NCBI GenBank assembly: GCA_005884465.1 | Contig: VAZH01000179.1 | Location: 2,497-7,581 of the forward strand | Direction of reading: 5' to 3' | DNA from: Alphaproteobacteria bacterium | GTDB lineage: Bacteria > Pseudomonadota > Alphaproteobacteria > Rhizobiales > Xanthobacteraceae | DNA length: 5,085 bases | Part shown: in pieces, positions 1-5,085 of the stretch | Layout: each line of letters opens with the position of its first letter | Numbering within the stretch: position 1 is the first letter of the stretch | The notes under the pieces: model-generated | Seen by the model: only the letters and a program-made list of their open reading frames with translations | What the model was told of the DNA's origin: nothing | The model's database searches: none | Program-made: the position numbers and the translations under genes

Positions 1-6
1 AGAAGG
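1..6 (+). promoter_or_regulatory. Probable ribosome binding site for the TTG-started ThiE-like gene
   Basis: AGAAGG lies nine bases before the TTG at 16-18 and is a good Shine-Dalgarno match. It supports TTG as the true start, because no ATG or GTG lies nearby in this frame. The frame stays open to the left edge, so an earlier start outside the window cannot be excluded. Confidence 0.5.
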
Positions 7-15
7 CGGCATAGA

Positions 16-696
16 TTGGCCACAAAATCCGTTCCGCCGCGCCCCGTGCCGCGTCTCTATCTCGCGACGCCGGAGGTGGACGATCCGTCGTCCCTGGCGG
101 CAAGCCTCCCCGGTCTGCTCGCCAGGGCCGATGTCGCGGCGGTGCTGCTGCGGCTTAGGCCGACCGACCCGCGCAGCATGATCTCGCGCGTCAAGGCGCT
201 GGCGCCGGCGATCCAGGACAAGGGAGCTGCGCTTTTGCTCGATGGTCATGTCGAACTGGTCGGCCGCGCCGGCGGCGATGGCGCGCATCTGACCGGCGTC
301 GAAACCCTGAAGGAGGCGCTGCCGACATTGAAACCCGACCGCATCGCCGGCGTCGGCGGACTGACGACGCGGCATGAATCGATGGCGGCAGGCGAAGCCG
401 GCGCGGACTACGTGCTTTTCGGCGAACCCGACGCGAGGGGGCAGCGGCCTTCGATCGCGGCGATCGCCGAGCGCCTGCAATGGTGGTCGGAGCTGTTCGA
501 GCCTCCCTGTGTCGGCTTCGCGGCGTCGCGCGAGGAGGTTTTCGAATTCGCGGCAGTCGGCGCCGATTTCGTCCTGGTAGGCGATTTGATCTGGAATGAT
601 GCGCGGGGCGCGGCGGTGGCGCTGATGGACGCCGAGCAGGCGATCAGGCAGGGCTACGCCGCAATGCCCGTAAAAGCCAAAGCCGAACAGGGATAG
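16..696 (+). CDS. Divergent thiamine-phosphate-synthase (ThiE/TenI fold) family protein
   Basis: This 226-residue protein has the length and motif order of the ThiE/TenI TIM-barrel family. Seen: LLRLRP (44-49) sits where ThiE has its substrate-binding Q-x-R-E-K strand; LLLDGHVEL (73-81) stands for the ThiE INDRVDLA region; GAHLTGVE (89-96) stands for GVHLGQED; GADYVLFGEP (129-138) matches the GADY strand, and ADYVLFG is as I recall it in B. subtilis TenI; GADFVLVG (182-189) is the last barrel strand. Known: ThiE joins HMP-pyrophosphate and thiazole phosphate to make thiamine phosphate, using Mg bound by two Asp and a Lys in a TxTK loop. Here the first Asp reads Gly, the second seems to be Glu, the TxTK loop is absent, and the phosphate-binding GG reads FAAS (168-171). 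It is therefore probably not a normal ThiE; a TenI-like or regulatory role is possible. Translation starts at TTG. It is followed after 9 nt by the Sel1 gene, so the two are probably co-transcribed. Confidence 0.8.
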   Translation: MATKSVPPRPVPRLYLATPEVDDPSSLAASLPGLLARADVAAVLLRLRPTDPRSMISRVKALAPAIQDKGAALLLDGHVELVGRAGGDGAHLTGVETLKEALPTLKPDRIAGVGGLTTRHESMAAGEAGADYVLFGEPDARGQRPSIAAIAERLQWWSELFEPPCVGFAASREEVFEFAAVGADFVLVGDLIWNDARGAAVALMDAEQAIRQGYAAMPVKAKAEQG

Positions 697-705
697 CCGC
701 CGGAA

Positions 706-1788
706 ATGAAAATCCTGCGTCCCATATCGATCCTCGCAAGCGCTCTGATGCTGACGGCAAGTGCGGTGGCGCAAGTCTCGCTGACGCCTCCGGGCGCTGA
801 AACTCCGGCAGCAAGCAAACCTGCCGCAAAACCGAAAGCAAAGCCACCCGCGGCAGCCAAGAAGCCCGAGGCTCCTGCCGTGACGGCGAAACCGGCGGCA
901 CCTCCGGCAGCGCCTACCGCGACGGTGACCCCTGCCCCGCCGCCCGACGATACCAATATCGATCTGGTGTTCGGCGCCTATCAGCGCGGGCAATACAAAA
1001 CTGCGCTCGAACTCGCCACCAAACGCGCGCAGGAGAACGGCGATCCGAAGGCGATGACGATGCTGGGCGAGCTCTACGCCAATGCGATGGGTGTCAAGCG
1101 CGACTACGCCACGGCCGCCGAGTGGTACAAGCGCGCCGCCGATGGCGGCGACCGCGACGGCATGTTTGCGCTCGCAATGCTGCGGCTTTCCGGGCGCGGC
1201 GGCCCCGTCAACCGCGAGGAGGCCGTGAAGCTGCTGGCATCCTCGGCCAAGCTCGGCAACCCGAAGGCGGCCTATAATCTGGCGCTGCTCTATCTCGACG
1301 GCCAGACGCTGCCGCAGGACCTCAAGCGCGCGGCGGAGTTGCTTCGCCTCGCCGCCGACGCCGGCAATCCGGAAGCGCAATACGCGCTCGCCACTTTCTA
1401 TAAAGAGGGCACCGGCGTCGAGAAAGACATCGACAAGGCGGTGCGGCTATTACAGGCCGCTTCTCTTGCCGATAATGTCGACGCCGAAGTCGAATACGCC
1501 ATCGCGCTCTATAACGGCACCGGCACGCCGAAGAACGAAGCCGCCGCGGTGGCGCTGTTGCGCAAGGCCGCCAAGCAAAATAGTCCGATCGCCCAAAACC
1601 GGCTCGCCCGCGTGCTGGTGAGCGGACAGGGCGCGCCGATGGACAAGATCGAGGGCATCAAATGGCATCTTGTCGCGAAAACCGCCGGCAGGGGCGACCC
1701 CATGCTCGACGAGGCACTCGCGGATCTCAGTCCGGAGGATCGCGCCAAGGCGGAAGCCGCCGCGCGCAAATGGCTCGGTGCCAAATGA
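706..1788 (+). CDS. Exported Sel1-repeat (tetratricopeptide-like) protein
   Basis: The protein has 360 residues. Residues 1-22 form a signal peptide: KILR, a hydrophobic stretch, then AVA before Q23 as a signal peptidase I site, with no lipobox cysteine. Residues about 28-80 are a Pro/Ala/Lys-rich, probably disordered linker. Six Sel1 repeats follow in exact 36-residue register: 113-148, 149-184, 185-220, 221-256, 257-292 and 293-328. Each has the pattern A-x-x-x-L-A-x-x-Y-x-x-G-x-G-x-x-x-(D/N)-x-x-x-A-x-x-x-x-x-x-A-A. A short charged tail closes the protein. Sel1 repeats are alpha-alpha solenoids used as protein-binding scaffolds, in rhizobia often periplasmic and linked to envelope or signalling roles; no catalytic residues are expected. 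A periplasmic location is inferred. The weak GGA at 702-704 and the 9-nt gap after the ThiE-like gene suggest translational coupling. The actual partner cannot be read from the sequence. Confidence 0.88.
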   Translation: MKILRPISILASALMLTASAVAQVSLTPPGAETPAASKPAAKPKAKPPAAAKKPEAPAVTAKPAAPPAAPTATVTPAPPPDDTNIDLVFGAYQRGQYKTALELATKRAQENGDPKAMTMLGELYANAMGVKRDYATAAEWYKRAADGGDRDGMFALAMLRLSGRGGPVNREEAVKLLASSAKLGNPKAAYNLALLYLDGQTLPQDLKRAAELLRLAADAGNPEAQYALATFYKEGTGVEKDIDKAVRLLQAASLADNVDAEVEYAIALYNGTGTPKNEAAAVALLRKAAKQNSPIAQNRLARVLVSGQGAPMDKIEGIKWHLVAKTAGRGDPMLDEALADLSPEDRAKAEAAARKWLGAK

Positions 1789-1830
1789 TCCGCCTTGACG
1801 CCATCCCAACCGCAGGGCACCCACTGCTGT

Positions 1831-1903
1831 CTCACCTCTCCCCGACGGGGGGAGGTCGGCGCTGACGGCGACGCAGAGCGTCGTCGCTACAGCGCCGGGT
1901 GAG
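1831..1903. repeat. REP-like three-way-junction palindromic element
   Basis: The element folds into a closed multi-branch structure. CTCA at 1831-1834 pairs with TGAG at 1900-1903 as the outer stem. CCTCTCCCC (1835-1843) pairs with GGGGGGAGG (1847-1855) around a GAC loop, with one G-T wobble. CGGCGCTG (1857-1864) pairs perfectly with CAGCGCCG (1890-1897). Inside that arm CGACGC (1869-1874) pairs with GCGTCG (1878-1883). Such CTCTCCCC/GGGGAGAGG palindromes are common intergenic elements in Bradyrhizobiaceae. No T-tract follows, so this is not an ordinary intrinsic terminator; transcript stabilisation or attenuation downstream of the Sel1 gene is an inference. Confidence 0.75.
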
Positions 1904-1931
1904 GGTGTCCGCGCCTCACTGAATCCGTAGC

Positions 1932-1964
1932 CCCTCACCCCGGCCCTCTCCCTATGGGAGAGGG
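1932..1964. repeat. Second REP-like hairpin, perfect 9-bp stem
   Basis: CCCTCTCCC (1944-1952) and GGGAGAGGG (1956-1964) form a perfect nine-base-pair stem around TAT. The preceding CCCTCACCC (1932-1940) is the exact reverse complement of GGGTGAGGG at 1897-1905 in the first element, so the two units can also pair with each other. Both units read CTCACC and then a CTCTCCC hairpin on the plus strand, so they look like tandem copies of one family. Together with the first unit they fill most of the 218-bp gap before the phosphatase gene; I see no other gene or clear promoter in that gap. Confidence 0.72.
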
Positions 1965-2006
1965 AGCACGCCTTCACCGTCGAAGCATCAACGGCAAGCC
2001 GAGATC

Positions 2007-2801
2007 ATGCTGCATTCAGCCACTATCAACGTCATGGTCAAAGCGGCGCGCCGCGCCGGCCGCAGTCTCAAGCGCGACCTCGGCGAGATCGAGAATCTGC
2101 AAGTATCGCTGAAGGGGCCCGCCAATTTCGTCACCATGGCCGACAGGCGCGCCGAGGAAATGCTTCACTCCGATCTCGCCAAGGCGCGTCCGGGTTACGG
2201 CTTCATCGGCGAGGAAGGCGGCACCCGCGTGGGCGATGACAAGACCCACACCTGGATCGTCGATCCGCTCGACGGCACCACCAACTTCCTCCACGGCATC
2301 CCGCATTTTGCGATTTCGATCGGCCTGCAGCGTGAGGGCACGCTGATCGCCGGCGTGATCTACAATCCAGCGAACGAAGAACTCTACACCGCCGAACGCG
2401 GCAAAGGCGCCTTCCTCAACGACCAGCGTCTGCGCGTCGCCGGCCGGCGCAAGCTGAGCGAATGCGTGATTGGTTGCGGGCTGCCGCACATGGGACGCGG
2501 CGACCTGGAATTGTCGCGCGTCGAGCTGACCGAAATTCAGGAAAGGGTGGCGGGCCTGCGCCGGTTCGGCGCAGCCTCGCTCGATTTCGCTTTCGTCGCG
2601 GCGGGCCGCCTCGACGGCTACTGGGAACGCAACCTGCAGCCGTGGGATATTGCAGCCGGGCAGATCATCCTGCGCGAGGCCGGCGGCATCGTCAGCGGCA
2701 CTGCGGGAGACGATGACCCGCTAAAGACCGGCAACGTGATCTGCGGCAATGAATTCGTCCACGCCGAACTGGTGAAGATTCTCAAACCGCTGGGGAAGTA
2801 G
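2007..2801 (+). CDS. suhB: Inositol-1-monophosphatase family protein (SuhB type)
   Basis: At 264 residues it matches the usual length of bacterial SuhB. The whole metal and phosphate site is present: K36, GEE at 68-70 (E69 and E70), WIVDPLDGTTNF at 83-94 (D86, D89, T91) and QPWDIAAG at 211-218 (D214). Known: the family removes phosphate from inositol phosphates and related sugar phosphates using two or three Mg ions and is lithium-sensitive; E. coli SuhB also acts in rRNA antitermination. In alphaproteobacteria the substrate is often not inositol phosphate, so the exact reaction is uncertain. It is a soluble cytoplasmic protein with no signal peptide. The ATG at 2007 has a modest GAG at 2001-2003 and gives the N-terminus MLHSATINVM, which I recall as typical of rhizobial homologues. 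REP-like repeats lie upstream and a palindromic repeat downstream, so it may be a separate transcription unit. Confidence 0.92.
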   Translation: MLHSATINVMVKAARRAGRSLKRDLGEIENLQVSLKGPANFVTMADRRAEEMLHSDLAKARPGYGFIGEEGGTRVGDDKTHTWIVDPLDGTTNFLHGIPHFAISIGLQREGTLIAGVIYNPANEELYTAERGKGAFLNDQRLRVAGRRKLSECVIGCGLPHMGRGDLELSRVELTEIQERVAGLRRFGAASLDFAFVAAGRLDGYWERNLQPWDIAAGQIILREAGGIVSGTAGDDDPLKTGNVICGNEFVHAELVKILKPLGK

Positions 2802-2822
2802 TTTCGTTGATCGAACGCAACC

Positions 2823-2913
2823 GTCATGCCCGGACTTGATCCGGGCATCCATCAATCTTCACAAAAAGCATTTTTCGAAATGGATGGATTGCCGGGTCAA
2901 GCCCGGCAATGAC
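2823..2913. repeat. Paired palindromic intergenic repeat between convergent genes
   Basis: Two 31-bp arms (2823-2853 and 2883-2913) are inverted copies of each other with 25 of 31 positions identical. Each arm is itself a hairpin: ATGCCCGGA (2826-2834) pairs with TCCGGGCAT (2840-2848) around CTTGA, and ATTGCCGGG (2888-2896) pairs with CCCGGCAAT (2902-2910) around TCAAG. The 29-bp centre is AT-rich and contains AAAAA-GCA-TTTTT at 2863-2875. This is the abundant rhizobial element class that yields spurious peptides such as AGLDPAIHP. It almost fills the 120-bp space between the phosphatase and methyltransferase stop codons, so it may serve as a bidirectional transcription stop or mRNA 3'-end protector; that role is inferred. 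Confidence 0.85.
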
Positions 2914-2921
2914 AACCCTGA

Positions 2922-3947
2922 TTACGCCGCCTTCATCCGGTAATGGCTGACGCCCCATTCGCTGCCGTCGGCGTAGCCGAACAGCCCCGCGGTGGCGAGC
3001 AAGAACCAGCGCCAGCGCCGCATCCACAATGCGGTGTCGTTGCCGTAGATCTCGCAAAGAATGCCCTCGATCTCGTCGCGGTGGGAATCGAAATTGCCGA
3101 GCCAGTCGAGCGCGGTGCGCTGATAATGCGTGCCGCTCCAGCGCCATTCCTTCTCGACCTCGAATAAATCCGAATATTGCCGGATCAGATGATGGCTCGG
3201 CATCACGCCGCCGCTGAAGAAATGCTGCGCGATCCAGTCTTCTCCGTCGGCGCGATCGAACCGATAGGCGCCCGAACGATGGGTATAGATATGCATGAAG
3301 AAGCGGCCGTCGGGGGCGAGGCATGATCTCACCCGCGTCATCAATTGGCGCCAGTTCACGATATGCTCGAACATTTCAACCGATACGATGCGGTCGAACT
3401 GCCACTCCGGATCGAACACGTCCGTGTCCGCCGCGGCCACGCGAAGATTCTTCAATCCGCGCACCGCGGCCTCCCACTCGATATATTCGCGCTGCGCCTG
3501 CGAATTCGACACCGCTGTAACTTGCGAATTTGGAAATTGCCGCGCCATCCACAGCGACAACGAGCCCCAGCCGCAGCCAAGTTCGAGGATCGACTGTCCA
3601 CGGGCAACGTCAGCGTGCGCGACGGTCTGGCGCAGCGCTTCTTCCTCAGCCTCCTGCAGCGTGGTTTCAGGCTCCTTGTAATAGCAGCAGGAATATTTGC
3701 GGCTCGGACCGAGCACGCGGGCGAAGAATGCCGCCGGTAGTTCGTAATGCGGGGCCTTGGCCTCGTCGGTGTACCCGGCAATGGCGCGCGCTGCCATTTC
3801 ATCCGCAAACAGGGTGTCGCTCTCTGCTTCACGGCCGGCCAGCCGCGTCGCGGTGCGCGAGCACAGCCGCTGGACGGCGGCGCGGATCACGAGATCCGGC
3901 AGCGGCACCCGTTCGGCGGTGCCGATGATTTTGGACACGAAGCTCAT
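2922..3947 (-). CDS. Cfa-family SAM-dependent methyltransferase (coclaurine N-methyltransferase-like)
   Basis: The protein has 341 residues from the ATG at 3947. The SAM-binding fold is clear: motif I LELGCGWGSLS (121-131), VTAVSNSQAQREY (143-155) and FDRIVSVEMFEHI (184-196). Residues typical of cyclopropane synthases include the Glu-His of MFEH (192-195), H219 in FFMHIYTH and Y275 in GTHYQRT. However KYSCCYY (84-90), FFSGGVMPS (243-251) and LFGYADGSEWGVSHY (322-336) resemble plant coclaurine N-methyltransferases as I recall them. The position of the C-terminal Cys of E. coli Cfa reads Thr (T319 in LATAG). The full N-terminal region of E. coli Cfa (382 residues) is shortened. The substrate could be unsaturated phospholipid acyl chains or a small amine. 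No signal peptide; cytosolic or membrane-peripheral. The frame extends 30 codons upstream to 4037, but that part has no family character and the inner ATG has a strong ribosome site. Confidence 0.87.
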   Translation of the reverse strand: MSFVSKIIGTAERVPLPDLVIRAAVQRLCSRTATRLAGREAESDTLFADEMAARAIAGYTDEAKAPHYELPAAFFARVLGPSRKYSCCYYKEPETTLQEAEEEALRQTVAHADVARGQSILELGCGWGSLSLWMARQFPNSQVTAVSNSQAQREYIEWEAAVRGLKNLRVAAADTDVFDPEWQFDRIVSVEMFEHIVNWRQLMTRVRSCLAPDGRFFMHIYTHRSGAYRFDRADGEDWIAQHFFSGGVMPSHHLIRQYSDLFEVEKEWRWSGTHYQRTALDWLGNFDSHRDEIEGILCEIYGNDTALWMRRWRWFLLATAGLFGYADGSEWGVSHYRMKAA

Positions 3948-3954
3948 GTGACCA

Positions 3955-3959
3955 CTCCC
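3955..3959 (-). promoter_or_regulatory. Ribosome binding site that fixes the methyltransferase start
   Basis: On the minus strand GGGAG stands seven bases before the ATG at 3947-3945. This is close to ideal Shine-Dalgarno sequence and spacing, and it supports the 341-residue product MSFVSKIIGT over the longer 371-residue reading from 4037. Confidence 0.7.
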
Positions 3960-3960
3960 G

Positions 3961-4038
3961 TTTGCGATGGCAGCAAAAAACAAGCTGGTGCGCGACTGAC
4001 AGGATGCGTTTGCAGGCCTGGGCCCACGATCATGCAAA
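3961..4038. promoter_or_regulatory. Candidate operator: four TTTGC/GCAAA half-sites in the divergent promoter region
   Basis: TTTGC (3961-3965) and GCAAA (3973-3977) form an inverted repeat with a 7-bp gap. TTTGCA (4009-4014) and TGCAAA (4033-4038) form a second one with an 18-bp gap. They lie directly upstream of the methyltransferase and within the gap shared with the MotA-like gene, as expected for a regulator-binding region. No regulator is encoded nearby and the half-sites are short, so this is tentative. Confidence 0.25.
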
Positions 4039-4045
4039 AAGCCGG

Positions 4046-4076
4046 TTGACTGGCTGAGGCATCGAAGATTTATGAA
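4046..4076 (+). promoter_or_regulatory. Weak sigma70-type promoter candidate for the MotA-like gene
   Basis: TTGACT (4046-4051) matches five of six bases of the -35 consensus. TATGAA (4071-4076) matches four of six for -10 but with a long 19-bp spacer; TTTATG (4069-4074) gives a 17-bp spacer but a worse match. Transcription would start about 120 bases before the ATG at 4203. The rest of the gap, to 4202, contains a small hairpin GGCAC-CGCT-GTGCC at 4158-4171 and nothing else I can name. Confidence 0.25.
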
Positions 4077-4202
4077 ATGCCCGTTACATCTAAGCCCGGT
4101 TTCGCCCCGAAGTTCCCTAATCCCGCCCCAAACCCACTCCTGGTGGCCTTTTTTCCCGGCACCGCTGTGCCATATTGGGGGCCCGAACAGCGGCTCCTCG
4201 CA

Positions 4203-5085
4203 ATGGATGACATCGTAATGCCTTCAGGCTCCTCTTCCCGCTCCGCGATGGAGATCGAACTGAGCAAACTATCCTCACCGCGGATTTTCCTGGTGCGGAT
4301 GCTGGTGTTCCTGGTGCTGTGCGGGCTCATAACGGTCGTGCTTTACAAGCAGATCGTCACGGCCTTCTTCGCCAATCCCGGCCTCAACGCCCTGATCATC
4401 GCGGTGCTGCTGATCGGCACCATCCTGTCGTTTCGCCAGATCATCCGGCTCTATCCGGAAGTCGCCTGGGTCAACAACTTCCGCATCGCCGATCCCGGCC
4501 TCGCCATCGAGCGGCGTCCCACGCTGCTGGCGCCGATGGCGGCGATCCTTGGCGGCGAGCGATCGGGGCGGATGACGATCTCGCAGCAGACCATGCGACA
4601 CCTGCTGGATTCGATCGCCACCCGGCTCGACGAGGCCCGCGACATTTCCCGCTACATGACGGGGCTGCTGGTGTTCCTCGGACTGCTCGGCACCTTCTGG
4701 GGCCTGATCGAAACCGTCGGCTCGGTCGGCAAGGTGATCGACGGCCTCAAGGTCGGCGGCGACGCCGGCGCGTTATTCGACACCCTCAAGGAGGGTCTGG
4801 CCGCGCCGCTTGGCGGCATGGGCATTTCGTTCTCGTCCTCGCTGTTCGGCCTTGCCGGCTCGCTGATCCTCGGCTTTCTCGACCTGCAGTCGAGCCAGGC
4901 GCAGAACCGCTTCTATACCGACCTCGAAGACTGGCTCGCCTCCACGGTGCGCGAATATTCCGGTGATGGGGCCACGGGCCCAGGCGGCGAACTCCAGACG
5001 GCCGTCGAGCGGTTGCGGCTAACTCTCGAAGAAGGCGGCGCGAGCCGTGGCACCACCGCCGCGATGGCCAATCTCGCCGAAGCCA
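4203..5085 (+). CDS. MotA/TolQ/ExbB-family proton-channel protein, 3' end outside window
   Basis: The frame is open from the ATG at 4203 to the right edge and gives 294 residues so far. Four membrane segments are visible: about 28-48, 60-80, 152-174 and 203-227. A 70-residue cytoplasmic loop separates the two pairs, as in MotA. The third segment carries LGLLGTFWGLIETVG (159-173), equivalent to the conserved LGTVxG motif of TolQ/ExbB, and the fourth carries PLGGMGISFSSSLFGLAGS (202-220). A charged, probably helical cytoplasmic part begins near 229. Known: these proteins form pentamers around a MotB/TolR/ExbD-type partner and use proton flow to do mechanical work on the cell envelope. From recalled rhizobial gene order the partner would be a peptidoglycan-binding (OmpA-like) protein just downstream, which cannot be seen here. 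No flagellar gene is nearby, so a flagellar stator role is not supported. Other in-frame ATGs at 4218 and 4248 are possible starts, because the ribosome site at 4203 is weak. Confidence 0.85.
   Translation, partial: MDDIVMPSGSSSRSAMEIELSKLSSPRIFLVRMLVFLVLCGLITVVLYKQIVTAFFANPGLNALIIAVLLIGTILSFRQIIRLYPEVAWVNNFRIADPGLAIERRPTLLAPMAAILGGERSGRMTISQQTMRHLLDSIATRLDEARDISRYMTGLLVFLGLLGTFWGLIETVGSVGKVIDGLKVGGDAGALFDTLKEGLAAPLGGMGISFSSSLFGLAGSLILGFLDLQSSQAQNRFYTDLEDWLASTVREYSGDGATGPGGELQTAVERLRLTLEEGGASRGTTAAMANLAEA

Noticed and set aside
1831..1964. CRISPR-like array
   Set aside because: The repeated units are hairpins of different length without regular spacers, so they are REP-like elements and not CRISPR repeats.
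1450..1977. 175-residue minus-strand open frame across the Sel1 gene and the REP array
   Set aside because: Its N-terminus (LSHRERAGVRG) is the known kind of peptide produced by reading through this repeat, and the rest is antisense to the Sel1 repeats.
2824..3324. 166-residue minus-strand open frame over the methyltransferase 3' end
   Set aside because: It is in another frame of a well-supported gene, is rich in Arg, and ends in the repeat-derived AGLDPAIHP peptide.
3345..3740. 131-residue plus-strand open frame antisense to the methyltransferase
   Set aside because: It overlaps the conserved SAM-binding core on the other strand, has no recognisable domain, and is explained by the high GC content.
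3948..4037. 30-residue N-terminal extension of the methyltransferase from an ATG at 4037
   Set aside because: The extension has no family similarity or ribosome site, while the inner ATG at 3947 has GGGAG at ideal spacing and begins a typical N-terminus.
4134..4154. Possible intrinsic terminator: CCAC-TCCTG-GTGG followed by six T
   Set aside because: The stem has only four base pairs and is separated from the T-run by CC. It also lies just upstream of the MotA-like gene with no plus-strand gene before it to terminate.
4319..4966. 215-residue plus-strand open frame inside the MotA-like gene
   Set aside because: Its composition is rich in Arg, His and Pro with no membrane segments; it is the shifted frame of the clear four-segment channel protein.

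Overview
The window is high-GC alphaproteobacterial DNA, most like Bradyrhizobium or a close relative in the Bradyrhizobiaceae/Rhizobiales. The grounds are strong third-position GC in every gene, a SuhB-type phosphatase with the N-terminus I recall from that group, and two classes of palindromic intergenic repeat typical of these genomes. One of them gives spurious peptides of the type 'AGLDPAIHP' when translated. The assignment rests on recalled sequence patterns, not on a database search.

Layout, left to right: (1) 16-696 (+), a divergent thiamine-phosphate-synthase-fold protein starting at TTG. (2) 706-1788 (+), only 9 nt later, an exported protein with a Pro/Ala/Lys-rich linker and six Sel1 repeats; the spacing suggests one transcript. 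(3) 1789-2006, a spacer filled largely by REP-like hairpins. (4) 2007-2801 (+), an inositol-monophosphatase-family enzyme (SuhB type) with its full metal-binding set. (5) 2802-2921, a spacer between convergent genes that holds a 91-bp paired palindromic repeat. (6) 2922-3947 (-), a Cfa-family SAM-dependent methyltransferase whose C-terminal half looks closer to plant coclaurine N-methyltransferases than to E. coli Cfa. (7) 3948-4202, a divergent promoter region with TTTGC/GCAAA inverted repeats and one weak promoter candidate. (8) 4203-5085 (+), the 5' part of a MotA/TolQ/ExbB-family membrane protein that runs off the right edge.

How the genes work together: only the first two look like an operon. 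The phosphatase is flanked on both sides by repeat elements and may be its own unit. The methyltransferase is convergent with it and divergent from the MotA-like gene. No CRISPR, tRNA, rRNA, transposase or phage gene is visible. I see no clear new multi-gene system. The most interesting items are the ThiE-like protein that has lost its catalytic residues, the CNMT-like methyltransferase, the covarying paired palindrome, and the proton-channel protein whose partner lies outside the window.
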